Position numbers and translations under genes: made by a program | Shown: one piece after another, positions 37,915 to 51,245 of the stretch | Layout of the letters: the number at the start of each line of letters is the position of its first letter | How positions within the stretch are numbered: position 1 is the first letter of the stretch | The notes under the pieces: model-generated | What the model saw: the letters and a program-made list of their open reading frames with translations, nothing else | Told to the model about the DNA's origin: nothing | Databases searched by the model: none | Assembly: GCA_019095985.1 (NCBI GenBank) | Contig: CM032666.1 | Coordinates: 43,954,826 to 44,018,825 of the forward strand | Reading direction: 5' to 3' | Source: Streblospio benedicti | Lineage: Eukaryota > Annelida > Polychaeta > Spionida > Spionidae | Length of the DNA stretch: 64,000 nt

Positions 37915-40180
37915 ATGAATTCCACAAATGACACAGAGACTTTGGCGTCTGTGAGTTCCTTGGGCACTACTCAAGGAGAGGTCACTACTCAAGGAGAGAT
38001 CACTGCCACAGAAATAAATCCCATCACTTATCCCCTGACAGATCCGGGTTCAGACGATCCTGGAATTGCAGTCCTATCATTCTTTGTTTGCCTCTTTGGG
38101 ATAGGATTCATAACTATGGCATGCCTCTTCTACCTAGCCAGGTAGTATAAGCAATATAGACAGTAAACACTTAATTCAAATATAATCAATCTTTAAAGAG
38201 AAAGTAGTTTAAAAAAGAAAACAACTTCATACCAGTATATAGGAATTTTCTATTAAAAGCTATGATCTTGTAAGCACTACATGCTTTGAGTTAAAAAACA
38301 ATGTAACAAAAACTTGTTTAAACGTGTGCTATTAGTGATTTTTTCTTAAAGTTCAGTTAATTAAGTTACCCATTCATTTTTCAGTCTAGTATATATTTTG
38401 TGCACTTTATGTGAACAAACATGTGTATCTTTTCATCCGAAAAGCTTTAATATTTAAAAGTATTCCAAAGACATTGATATATTATAAGATAAATGTTTCT
38501 CTTTTCCAGACGTCGCATTAGGCTGAAATGCTTGCCAAATCGTAAGAATTTAGCAAACTATCATCTATTTTTGAATTGACATTTTCACTACCATGTCATA
38601 TTCATTCATGAAAACATTGCTTTAAATTATCAACGTAATGTTTTAGTCAATTCTATTATCGTATGCACATATATACATGTATACAACCCGACCTTACATT
38701 TATAGCGAGTCACTTTTACTTTACAAGTAGAGTTTGGAAAACAGGTTAACCATACCCTGACTGTATTCTCAATTTTTTAGGTATAAATACCTGCATTGTT
38801 CCTCCACTGAACAACTTGTCAGTTAAAGGAGACGCAGAATCCTCTGACAAGCGCTTGTCTGCAAATGTGTATGAAACGAATGCATGCAAAAGCGATGGTG
38901 CTACAACCGTGGAAGCTAAAAAAGAGACGCCTTTGACAAAAATAAAGCGCGCGCTGACTGCAAATTTGCCCGTTAAAGGAAACCATGCACGGAATGTTGA
39001 TAAAAAGGTCACGCTTCGTGAAACAAACAGTGCCCACGAGGGGAGACGACTCCCGTCCCTGCCACCAGATGTCAGTATTCACCGGGAAAGGGATTCTCTT
39101 GAGTCCGGCGCCCAAAATGGCCACAAGACAAATGGGGAACCAGATTATCATTTGGAAAAAGTTGTCCCAACAGAAACGCATGATGCTGATTCAGACGACT
39201 TTGAAATATATGAACCAATCGAAAATAAGGAAAACGCCAAAAAAGATGTTGTTCAGGGCAAAATAAATGTTGTTTCTGTTACGACTTTCCCGAAGTTGAG
39301 CAAAGACACGCTGGAGAAGATTCCCACCACCCAGCACCTCGTTAAATCTAGAATACGGTCTTTTGAGAAGGAAGAGAGACAGGAATTGAAGAGACCTCGG
39401 CATGAAGACTCAACGAGACTTGGAAACACAAAGGGACGAGCAAAAATGCCCCTGAAGGAAAGTACATCTTTAGACGAGCAGACATTGCAATGTCAGTCAA
39501 TTTATGAAAATTCGATTTCTATTGATATGGATCAGAGAATTTCAAATGGAACGTATGACAATATTCCTGCGGATGATGATATGTATCTTCAGCCGGAACA
39601 CGGACAAAGATATTCTAGTGATGACATGTACATTGAATGTGACCAAGAGGGAGATCATGTAGACTTCTACGATGGAATCCCATCTGCGATTAATAATTCC
39701 GTCAATAGGAACAGCTCTCAGACTAACAATACAGATACACCTCCTCAGTTTTATGACAATATACCCACATTTAACGAGGCAGATTCTGAGGAAGAACCAC
39801 CTAATTACAAACCACCTCCTGTTCCACTCTCTCCTATACCCAAGTCTAATACAACCAGCAAGCCAAACACCCCACAGAACACGACAAGTTTCGACAACTT
39901 TGGCTTTGAAGAATATGAAAACACGCAGGCAGGGAAGTCTTATGCTGATACAGCGGACAAAGATTTAGAAGAATATTCAGATGTAATGCTTGAACAGCAT
40001 TCAAAGAAAGTTGGCGTGGCATTGGATATCTATGATAATGTGGATGAATTGACCTTGGAGGAATACTCAGAAGTACTATCTGACACGCAAATGAAAACGG
40101 CGGGCAGTGAAGAGAATTTGTATGAAGATTATCTTGACATGACTAAATCTCAAATAAGACTTGCAAGTAGTGACGCTTAG
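37915..40180 (+). CDS. Scaffold gene B: single-span protein with tyrosine-rich tail, paralogue of gene A
   Basis: Exons 37915-38141, 38510-38541 and 38781-40180 join in phase (2, then 1, as in gene A) to 552 residues. An acceptor TTACCCTTCAG precedes AAAACTAG-ATG, so a 5' UTR exon probably lies upstream, and the in-frame TAG just before the ATG supports this start. The ectodomain (1-49) has an NST sequon and a doubled TTQGE. The membrane span is about 50-74, followed by basic RRRIRLKCLPN encoded by a 32-nt exon, as in gene A. The acidic, disordered tail holds YEPI 230, YENS 328, YDNI 345, YLQP 355, YDGI 383, YDNI 411, YENT 465, YSDV 485, YDNV 504, YSEV 515 and YLDM 537, plus a PPPVPLSPIP stretch. 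Five YxN and one YxxM motif suggest Grb2- and PI3K-type SH2 docking. It is inferred to be a LAT-like transmembrane adaptor. Confidence 0.85.
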
Positions 40181-42887
40181 TGGGTTTGCTACAATTGGCA
40201 TACATGTACTTTCTTTACAAGCCAATTTTTAGTTTCATCAATGAGGCGAAGATCGTTCAGAAAATAATTGTAAAACGACTATAGGATAAGAACCAAACTA
40301 GGGACTGAGTTTTTATTTCTGATTATGATAATAGTTTAGGTTTCTTTCTTGATGGCGGACAACATATAAAACATTTCAATACATATCAAATCTTTAATAT
40401 GTGAAGTAACGTTTAGTCAACAGCTTGATAAACTGCATCCAACATATTTAATCATAACGGCAACGCTTTTAAAATATATGTAGTGTACAGCACAATATTT
40501 GCTTTTCATCCTGGTGCTTTGAAGTGATGGTGCGAGAGACAGACAAATCGATCATGTATCATAATCGAATCGACATAATAAAAAAGGTATGATAAGAATC
40601 TTGTCAAATATATCTATGGAATTATGGGTTTCTGATGTAACACTGTTAAATTCCCACCACCTGGAAAGAGGGGTTCATATAGCAAAAATGTGATTGGTGA
40701 TTTGCCCTAAATCTTGAGCGTGAATTGTGAATTGCCTGAATTAATATTGCTCAAGGTGATGTTTGCATTGTGTGTTCAGGACAGTTTCAGTGGCGTTTTA
40801 CATAGTACATTATTAATGCATACTTATTACATTAGTTACTCGAATCCAAAAAAAAAATTAAAACAAAAACCGAAAAAAAATCGAAAAAACGAAAAAAAAA
40901 ATAAAAAAAAATTCATCAACAAACTGTTGAACATCTAAGAATTGTGCATATGATACATGAGTAAGGAGAGATAAGTGCTAAAGTGGTAGTAGTGGTGAAA
41001 ATCGATGAGGTTATTTGCGGGACTCTTCATGTGATTTCTTGTATGCCTAACACCCTATCCACAGTAGATTTGGGACGTTCATGCTAAATAAGTGTGTATG
41101 AATAAAAAATGGCGAGTCGTATGATTATTGCAGATTAAGATATGATAATAAAGAGCTCAGTATTTCAAGCATCGAATCCGATATACAATAAGGCCAATTT
41201 TCGTCACCCTGACGTATGATGCTCATATTGTGAACTCTAGCGCAGCTAATGTGTGTTATATGCCTTCCGAAATGCCTGTTTTCTAGATTTATGATTTCCT
41301 CTCATTTATTCAATAGTTTCAACAAAAAAACACCGTGACACTTCTTCAAGTGTCACATTTTCTATTGACTACTATTAAATAAATTCTGATGCTCCACAAC
41401 CTATAATTCTGTGCGTTAACATTTTAGTGATATAGGGGTGAATTAGTCCTTGTGTAATGCACTAAGTGCCTGTAAAAATTGCAATTTCACTATACAAAGC
41501 GTTGTGTAACTTCAGCATTAAAAGAAACGGGACAGGGAGTTAGAAAGGTTATATGAATGTATTTGGTAAATTATGATAAATAAGTTCTTATATCTGAACA
41601 TTTGCACTCATAGACTCACTGATATATAGCAAATTGATGGTTTAATTAGGGTAGCATATACAGAAAAAAAATGTAAGTTTTACCATGTTTATTTCAATTC
41701 AATACTGATATGAAAATATAAATTCAATGTGAACATTATCATACAAAGTATGATTATAATACTTTAAAATATACAAGAGAACAATCCAGTATAAACACAA
41801 TGATGTTTGTACCATATCCATAAAACGCTGTAGGACAACATGATACAATACTGAGCATTTGTATTAAAAAATAAGGTTATCGACATCTCAAGTGCGATCC
41901 TAGCAAAACAGGCACTTTTAACATTCATTAAATGCTAATTTCATCTTCATAACAATATGAGAACATTTGACACCACGTTGGGATTTGCAACTGACACTAT
42001 TACCTAGACTATTACCAGTCTCACCCAGGTCAAGACACATCCTTTGATTTTATCAATAAATACATTTACCTTAATAGAATACACTTTCACACATTACATT
42101 TAGTGTCAGATGCCAACGCATCAAATTAGCTTTTATCACTCCGCGGATAAGTCACACTTCTGATTCAAATTCTTTTGATTGTTGCTCAGTTGATGCAAAC
42201 ACACCACTAACTTATAATTCACAACATTCTCAAACAGTTTAACAAAATGTACGTATACAGTTACCAATCAAATACCAAATTAGACATTACCGTATCAAAC
42301 ATAGTGTATTTATTTTCCCCATACTATACCATAATTATTATGTTTCAGTAGTACAATCTATTTTATCTAACATAAGATTGAGTCCTAAAAATGTCAACAC
42401 AGGTAAAATACATAGCTAAATAGTAGTCATCACTTCATATTTTTGCCTCCTAAATAACACCTAGCCTTCAAATGTCACCACAAAATGTCTTTGATAAATT
42501 ACTTTGTTGGCATATTCATGAACTGTGTAAAATAACACTTTAAATGCATTAATGAACTTCCAAATTGCAGTGTCCTCAAATAACATAAAGAAAGGAATAT
42601 CAAAACAACAATGATATTCACGTAAAAGATGAACATAATTCACAACTTCAAATCCGCCAAAGACACACACTAGCACCGAAGATACACCACAAGTGATACG
42701 AACAGTTTCAATCAACAAGAAGACTTTGAAGTTCACACACATCATCCGCAGTTTTTGCAAGAGTTCGCAGTCAATTGTCAATTTCTGGTGAAAATGTCAA
42801 AAGCTGCCTACAGTTTTTACCTCGCACACCACTGTAACAAACCACCCTGTCAAATATCCAGCTGAATATCTTTTTAAGTCACACACA
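40181..42887. other. Convergent 3' region between gene B and PH-domain gene
   Basis: Several AATAAA-like signals follow gene B (around 41099 and 41149), and TTTATT words (minus-strand signals) occur around 41690 and 42310, so the 3' UTRs of both genes probably occupy much of this interval. An A-rich low-complexity tract lies at about 40850-40910. No further gene was seen. Confidence 0.5.
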
Positions 42888-43544
42888 TCACTCTTCTTCC
42901 TCCTCTTCCTCGTCCAAGGCAGACAAGGACAGATGAGGCTTGGAGAGTGGCTCCCGGGTCCGTGGACTAGAGGACAGAGGACCGGCAGCTGAGGCCTCCG
43001 CCTTGCTTGTCATCTGCTCCAGAACCTCCATCCACTCCTTCACCTGCTCTTCCCTCACAGCGTGGAACACAATTGGAGGCCGATCACCGTCCACGCTTCT
43101 AATCTGGAACTTCTTGCCACTGGCGGCAGACGAAGAGACCCTCTGCACAGAGCAGTTCTTCAGGTTGATGTATCCGAAATCCTTGTTAACCAACCTGTCC
43201 TGTGAGATGACAGCATAGCGGTCAAACGGCGTGCTGTAGACGCTCACTATGACCGGCAGTCGGGTGCCTACACCGGGGGCTTCCATCACAAGCCGCCCTG
43301 AGAACTTGAGCCCGTCACTGGGGGAGGCGGGCGGGGATGGCGGCAGTGAGAAGTCAGGCTGGGATGACGTGGTGGGGATGGCGCGGGGCCGCCCCATGAC
43401 GGCCCTGCCCTTGGTAGACGTGAGGCGCGGAGACTTAGGGTAGCCAACCATCTGGAGAGGGTGTCCAGATAGCTCGAAGGTAGGTGAGCGGAGAACGTCA
43501 CACATTGGCGAGATGTCGTCTGCTCTTGTGGCTATAAGCACTAC
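42888..43544 (-). CDS. Last exon of a PH-domain protein (partial gene)
   Basis: A 657-nt terminal exon with a TTTCTCATTTCAG acceptor and stop at 42890-42888 encodes 218 residues. Upstream exons were not found in the window and may lie far to the right. Roughly residues 85-180 of the exon form a pleckstrin-homology-like domain: beta strands GRLVMEAP, LPVIVSVYS, RYAVIS, KKFQIRSV and PPIVFHAV, then the C-terminal helix REEQVKEWMEVLEQM with the conserved Trp. PH domains bind phosphoinositides or proteins at membranes; the ligand here is unknown. Before the domain is a Ser/Pro-rich linker (SLPPSPPASPS) and after it a short tail ending in about seven Glu. The exon is much more GC-rich than its surroundings. 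I cannot name the gene. Confidence 0.75.
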   Translation of the reverse strand, partial: VVLIATRADDISPMCDVLRSPTFELSGHPLQMVGYPKSPRLTSTKGRAVMGRPRAIPTTSSQPDFSLPPSPPASPSDGLKFSGRLVMEAPGVGTRLPVIVSVYSTPFDRYAVISQDRLVNKDFGYINLKNCSVQRVSSSAASGKKFQIRSVDGDRPPIVFHAVREEQVKEWMEVLEQMTSKAEASAAGPLSSSPRTREPLSKPHLSLSALDEEEEEEE

Positions 43545-46500
43545 CTGAAATGAGAAATACGAGAGTTGTTATTGGCTCGGGTAGGATGTCGTCACGTGCG
43601 ACTCGGTGTAATAGCAGCAGTGTGTAATTTCAAACCACCCAACACAAGCGGTTGTCAACGGCAAAGAACATACAATAATGCAGTTACCTCGCAACCTCCC
43701 AGGAAATTGCTCAAAAGCCCTGCCGATAGTGTATAAGACACAGTGAAGTCTTGACAACGGCTTTTGTTTATATGTTTTGACTGCGCGTAAATTACTGAGT
43801 AAACATAAATCGTTAATGAGCACGGTCACATTCAATCAGGACACGCGTATTGAGCAGCTCTGGAAGCTTCTCGGCTCAATAATCACGCCAGACCGTCGTA
43901 GTCTAAGTATAGCCATAGTAATTACGCTATATTCGACCGGCTATTTAAGCCTATCTATTGTGGCAATGTCTATGTTTATTCACGGCGTTTCTATCAGCTG
44001 ATCTGTGGAAATTCATGAATCAAGAGTGTCGGTGCCAAAATATGTGACTCATGTTGCATAAGTCCAGATAGTGTTTAATAGCACACTCAGTCTCAACTGA
44101 CAGATGATTATGATCCCGTTTTCTTCCAGGAATGATTTGTTTATTACTTCTCTTGACTCATAAATATAACACAAACAAGCCATTTTATCCCAATGGCAAA
44201 TCCAGGCATCGCCGCTTTCCAGATAGAGTTCTCAGAATGAGCTACTATCCGCAAAGCCTTGCCAGCCGCTCGTTTGATAACCGATCAAAGCAATTTTCAA
44301 ACACCTTGTTTGATACGAAGTGTTCCACACTTTTTTTTCAAGGCACACGGAAATGAGATACAAATTGGCCTGGATCACAGTTTCTATCTATAGGTTTCTT
44401 CCCCATTATGAGCATTTATTTCGAGCATCAGCTGAAGAAGAAAAAACCTTCTGGTGACACGCCAACGACTTCTATGCAGCAATATATATTTTTGCGTTAA
44501 TTGATTGAGCAAAAACGAATGTGGGGCAAGAAAAGTGTAACATTAGGTCACCGTGAACACGTGAATAAACTGTTGATATTTGAATTGTACACATGCATCA
44601 ATCAGCATTCAACCGTGATAAACGTCAGTACACATTATACGAAACTCAGTACATGCACACAACGTACTGTCAGTACGTGCTTGGGGTTGCACGTGGGAAG
44701 TGTGGCGCACGTACTGTTTACATGTTACATGAATAGAATAGATGTTATCTTTTAAAGTGGAATTCAAACAAACATAACCAAAATATCAGCAACATATTTA
44801 TTTCCAATACAAACATGGCTCTGGTCACGTAGAAAGTTTCAATTTTAATTTTTATCTTCTAATTTGATGAATGGAGAATGTTCAACATAATAGAAGTCAT
44901 GCAAGCGCATAGTGCACCTCCAAGATAAGCACTCTATGTAATCTTAGTGGAATGACAAAACCCTTCAATTTGCACTTGTACCAAAAGGTAACTTTTCAAA
45001 CCACTGTCCCACTACACCTATTGAACTGGTATTACTATTGTGATTCACTGGTGGGAAGCACTATTTTTGGATACAGATTGTTGGGAGAACGTGTGACTAT
45101 AGTTATTGTCCACATTTTTATCATGCCACTGTGTTTGGAGGGTAAATATTGCCATGCCTTTTTTGCAAGTCCACTCATGCACGGTGCCGTGATCAACAGA
45201 CATGACACATGTAGTCGAGATATTTGGATCGTGGGTTCACGTGAATCTCTTTTACACTGCCTAAATCAGCCTTCCACTATCTAAAATAATTTGCAATAAG
45301 TTGTGAATTGAATAAACAGCCTGAAATAGACCAGGATGACTTTGGAGCGAAATAACACAATATAACGTCACGATGGCCACTAATGCCTCATAGTCAACTG
45401 TAAAGAAATATTCATTCAATAAACAGTTTTCTAATCACATGGCATAGAATTAAACTTAATACGTTGATCATGACCTGCAACTGATAAATAATGAACCCTC
45501 GCAATTTCTACTATTGTCCAACTATTGAGGTGGTCTAAACAAGATAAAACTCGTCACGTCATTGTTACATTCCTAGTCAGATATGTTCAATTAAATGTAT
45601 TGAATTTTACTTTTTGAATCTGTCGTATGATTCACGGTGACAAAATGCAGATGGTCCTACACGAATATTCAGTTAACCGCACACTTATTGAAAGGCCTTT
45701 CCCATTCACATCTAAACCAATGAATCATGTGTCAAAATTACTAAGTATTCGTTCAAAGTTCCGCAAGTTAAAATGAATATAACTAATTTATGCTCTAAGT
45801 GTTGAGCTCTTGATAATAAATAAACCAACTTTGCAAACGAAATCCAATTGCTTTATTACTAGTTATTATTACAGCTTTATGTCATGAAGTCGTCTATGCA
45901 ATTATTTAGATACAATAAAAGAAAGTCGAAGGCAAAAAATAACTTCAACATACCTTATAATGCTTATACTAGAAAATCCTTTGTTGAAACACACTGTTGT
46001 CGACAATGTAGAATATTGTAACGTTTTAAACTTGCAATGACATATGTTTTATTACACAAGATCACGTATGTTTCGCATGCACAGTCCGGTACGGTTTGTT
46101 TTGGAGTAGGCCGCGTGGCCGTATTTATGTGAACGATGACGAAACCCAGACTCTTGTCGGCTGCGCTCGGAACACCGTTGTGAAACTGTTACACTTACTA
46201 GACTAGAAATGTAAGACAAATTACTGCACGTGTTCTCTTTTGAGAGCGACTTTTGGCTTACAACGTTTTAATTTACTCATTTTACCTGTGTTCAGGTGTT
46301 GGTGTACAAAGGTGCAATGTTCTCAGCAAAAATGGTGCTACTAAAAGGGTGCATGAAGTCACTCAGTAAATAATTTGCTGTTGTTTGAATGTTAAATCTG
46401 GCAATGGGATGATTTATTCTCCAATTAATCATTTGATTTGCTAATAAAACATTTAAATAAACCTTATTCAACGACTATCTAAAAGTACTTGTACCGGCAT

Positions 46501-49500
46501 TATTATTGAATGCTTATGAAACACATTGCTTTTATATTTATAACTCAAAATACTTATAATTACTTGCTGTGATCGTTTTTGAAAAGTTGTACATTTATTG
46601 CTTTATCAAATTGTCAGTACTTTCTTTATAGAATATAAAATCTCTTCCACCATTTAAAATTTGTATAATAGTACCACGAATAAAATCCAGTGTAGTAAAA
46701 ACATATTATATATTTATAATGTGCAAAACACTTGAATAATTCTGAATCGTTTTCTTAACGGTGATGATATGCACCAAATGACGCATAGGATTCCCATGAA
46801 CTGTCAATCAAAAACTATTTATTATTGCAGAATGCATTTTGGGAATAATAGGTCAATTGGGTTGTCATATATTGTCGGCTGTATTGTGGTTAATTGTACA
46901 CCTGAATCATCTGATTACTATCAATGCGCGTAGAAAATTGGTCAATCGCAATTAACTTCAAAATGGACTAATGTTTAAACCTAGAGGTTCAAACGAAATA
47001 GGGTTAATTGTATGGTGTGTCTATTTTGAATGATTAGGATAGACCTTTTATATTGAGCTCCCACGCACGCGCTGTTTGTTTCCCCTTTTTAGTTGGCAAT
47101 ATGCATTTTCAATTTTACTAAATCAACAGATTAATAGCACACATATAGTTTCTGGTTCTGTGACACGCACCACTTATATTATTGCGGCGCGAATTTCAAC
47201 TAAATTCACAGTATATATTTAGAACCATTTAAAAATAAGTATTGGCACAATTACTGTAAAACGTTTTTAAATACCGTTCCTAAAATGTGTAATTCCCACT
47301 ATAAAACATCATGTAAAAGTCAAGTGAATGCTCCCCTCTAGAACATATATGTTTACACAGGCGCACCCACGTTACATGCATTATATGTTCCCTTTATTCA
47401 CAACCAAAAGTTATCAGATGGTATCTGATAATTGTCAACCTGGCCCACTTCCACGCACTATGAAAACAAACCCACTTTACAAGCAGACCCAGTGAGATTC
47501 GAATGCATCACTGGAGTTAAGTGCTCTGTTCTACGAAAACGCTCCAACTTCAAGGTAACCCGGATGATACGTCTAATTTTCTGTCTGTTCTGTCTATTAA
47601 CCTGCCAATTACATCTACATGTAGTTCATATAATAAACCCTATTTTTTGGTAGCAAACCAGGAAATGTTAATCACACCACAAGGTGAACGACATTTTACA
47701 GCATATATGAAACGATAATCTGATGAGCTTTGTGATAAAAAAGAATATCAAGATTTTAATGGCTTCTTTTTACCATTCTATTTGCCAAGTGAGGGCAATG
47801 TGCCGCTGAGGGCATTTTAATTCGGTGTTCTCTTATATTTGGCACGCGCGCACTATAGCCAGTTATATCTGATAGGTGTCAGGAAAGGGCAAGTTGAATG
47901 CTATAATAAAAGAAGTGTTGACATGGATTTAGCCTTCTTTATAGATTAACATTCACTGATCTATAAGATGTTGAACTCAAAAAAGAGTGATATGCATAAG
48001 CCCCGTGCTTGAAAATTACAACCCTATTTAGATTTCCAACACAGCAAATACTGCTAATGCTCTTATTGGTTATGAGTACAACGGCAAAATAAAACAATCG
48101 CTTATAATACGCTTACTCCATCAGTGTTTTCTTGTTCTTAAGAAGGATTTGTTGACTTACAAGAGGGACGTCTATAGGACAACAACCTTCTAGTCTCTAG
48201 CAGAATAATGCGACCTCGCGTATGTCAAATGGGCACAGTCTTATACATTGCCCCACCCCAATCCATAGTCCTTCACCCAACACCCAGGGAGCACCCACGT
48301 GGAAGCTGTGGTGTCAATGAGGTAGGCTATACTCTAAAAAAGTTAAAACCCTAAACCTGTCGTTCTATACTAGAAATTCTAAAAAGAAAAAAATAAAGAA
48401 ATAAAGCAAAACAAGCAAAGAAAAAAAACTACGTGTTTATTCTGAATTTGAAACTCATCAATGTAATTAGACACACAAAACTGACATATTACAATTGGAA
48501 GTTTTAATGGCAGTCTCAATGGGATTCCTTAAAATGTGTAATTGAATAGTTTGGTTGATTTTTGTTTGATTTTTTCCTTCTATTTCTGCTGCGTTACTTG
48601 ATACCATATTGTATACCAAATCAACAAACGTTTATAAATAATTTGATTGATGAAGTCCAAAACACACGGTACTGAACTTGCCAATGGTATTAATGAATGC
48701 AAAGTTATAAAACACCACTGACAGTGATGTGGCCTACATGTATTGTTCATCCAAGTTTTTCAAAAACAGGTGATTTAAGTCCATTTCCTGTTATCAAATT
48801 ATAGCCGCCACCATACACTGTGATTGTATTTTATCAACTACACTTATACAAACAGAAATTGATTACATTACTAGTAGAATCTACTTATTGTTTACTTATA
48901 GCTATGCTAAATGTTCTACCAAATTTACAGAGTAAGTTATACAAAATTTATCTCAGATGAAACCACGCTCTCTCCCGGATGTGTAATTAAAACAAGACAA
49001 AAAATCTTGAATTAAAAACTGACATTTTTGTCATTTATGATTGATATATTTAATACTGTCCTGAAACAACCCCAAACCCTTCATGTAACTTGTAGATCAA
49101 AATCTTATATGTAAATACAATTGACACATAATGATAATGATTGTGGTATCACTTTAGATGCCCTCACTATCACTGTGGTCTGTATAAACAAGCAGGATAT
49201 AACATCCATATCATCTGGCCACAGAATGATTACAGCAGGGAGGTCTACCTTCAACAAAACTAAAAAGGGTATTTCCTGCTTTAAAAAATACAACGGTTGT
49301 GCTTGCTACACTGATAAGGCCGTAAAACAGCAGTGAAACCTCACATCACATTAGGTGGGAGTAGGGGCAAGTGCACCCGTTAGTAGGGGTGTCCCCATTC
49401 GTGAAATGTTTTTATCATATAGCCAATGAGAGAAAAAGGTGCTCATATATCCGAAGTGTCCCTCTTAGTGAGGTGTCCTCGTATCGAGGTTTTACTATCA

Positions 49501-50283
49501 TATGGTTATTTTGAGTAAGTGCATCCTATACTAATCTTATCACAGTGCATGTAAGTGTTTTTTTTTCAAGTCTTTTTTTACCAGTATCAAATCGACGATT
49601 TTCACCAATAGAGAGTGACGCATTCACATAATCACATCCCGGCATCACATATTTATTACCTGCAGTCTTCTTATTTTCCCAGGAATAATGAATGACAGCC
49701 GAGAGTGAACTTCTAGGAGCCTGGCCGTAAACACACAGGTGATGCATGGTGTTTACGAGCGATTCCTGGAAACTGGTAAACTCGTGACGCATTGAAGGAT
49801 CTGCTTTTTGCGAAGATTAACTCAAGAATCAAAAGTTCATGGCTGAGTGATTTCAAAAGTTACAATTGAACATGAGGCACTACAAACAATGGTTATGAGA
49901 ACAACACGTATGTAGAGATGAAGGTAGCCATGCCCAAGGGTCCTTGTACTGTGGTAAGATTACTCCCACACATACATTGGGTCTACCATTGTTTTCCTCG
50001 TCTGGCAGATTCAGATATTTGTGTGTGTATAGGATGTGGAACCTGTAGGTTTCATGAGCCCTATCATATGGAAATGGCACTATTCTAAGAAAAAGATGTG
50101 AGGGTGCCCCCTCGAGGAAGAACTTTGTGAAATGGAAAAATTATTGAAAGTTGTCGCCAATATGTGCTATTATATACTACACACGTGCTACAAGGACCCG
50201 GAATGTGATATGGAAATTTATACTGTTTTTTTTTTTTTTAACAGGAATTTCAGTTGGACCGGCGCAATCGGGTACGCATGATG
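43545..50283. other. Long non-coding stretch (intron of PH gene or intergenic)
   Basis: No host exon could be supported over 6.7 kb. Frames are short and AT-rich. One minus-strand frame at 49669-49792 (MRHEFTSFQESL...) ends at a plausible GTAATA donor but does not fit the phase of the PH exon, so it is not joined to it. A more GC-rich patch at about 46080-46250 might be a promoter or 5' exon. Confidence 0.45.
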
Positions 50284-50790
50284 TTTTATGATTGATTCTG
50301 ACTAATTTGAGGGTGCCGAATTCAAATCTGCCGGGTGCCACCTTGTCACCCTTGGGGAAAATTAGTTATTCAAGATGGCCGCCGTGGGATTGCGCAATTT
50401 TAGGATGATCGATTCATAAGGTTATAATTTATCTACAATTGTGTATAATATATCAAAATATATGTTTTCCAAGAGCCAGAAACCATTGAAACCATCTATT
50501 ATCACATATGACCAAAACTTACTTACTTATTCAAGATGGCCGCCACATTATTGCGTAATGTTAAAGATTATTGACTCTGATTGTTGTAAAGTACCTACTA
50601 GTGTATATAGTATATCAAAATGTATAGTTTTGAAGGCAAAAGGCCATTTAAATGATAATGAAATCCAGAAAACTTATCTGTACTTAATTATTCAAGATGG
50701 CCGCCTCTACACTATTCATGATATAACTTATTAGTTTATATTCTCAATGCGTATATCCATACTTGTGTAGTATTCTATCAAAATGTGTTA
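50284..50790 (+). repeat. Left terminal inverted repeat, built of 161-bp units
   Basis: TTATTCAAGATGGCCGCC occurs at 50366, 50527 and 50688, exactly 161 bp apart each time. The sequence between is also related (ATATATCAAAATATATG / GTATATCAAAATGTATAG and so on), so the terminal repeat is a tandem array of about two and a half units behind a unique outer 80 bp. Pairing with the right end fades after about 50715. Confidence 0.9.
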
Positions 50791-51245
50791 ACTAAGGAAA
50801 AAATGATATTGTATTGTCTACAGAGCTTAGAATTTCGGGATGCATTATGATATATATATATATTTTAAAATGTTTATCATTATATAAAGCAAGTAAAAAT
50901 ACATCTATATCTTTCAGAGCTATTGATTTGAGACATTTGTTTGGGTAGGTTTGCATTGGTACTTCAATAAATTCATAAAAACAAATCAGATAATATGTCC
51001 TTAAACCAAAAACATATTATGTGATAATTACAATAGTAAACATATCTGTATTACAGTCACTCTAAGCAATCACTTTGCAAAATAGAAAATCTAATTAATG
51101 TAGTCATGTCATCAAATATACTTTGCACGTGTATTTTTACAAAAATATTTTTCTGTCATGAAAACAAATCAAAACTTATATTTGGTACAAAGGAGAGGTT
51201 AGATAAAATAATAGTCATGGGCCAAATGGCATCATAGGCATTACA

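Noticed and set aside
38819-39181. Minus-strand frame of 120 codons
   Set aside because: Antisense shadow of the long scaffold gene B exon.
49669-49792. Minus-strand frame with plausible donor, candidate upstream exon of the PH gene
   Set aside because: Its donor phase does not match the PH exon acceptor, and no intermediate exon was found.
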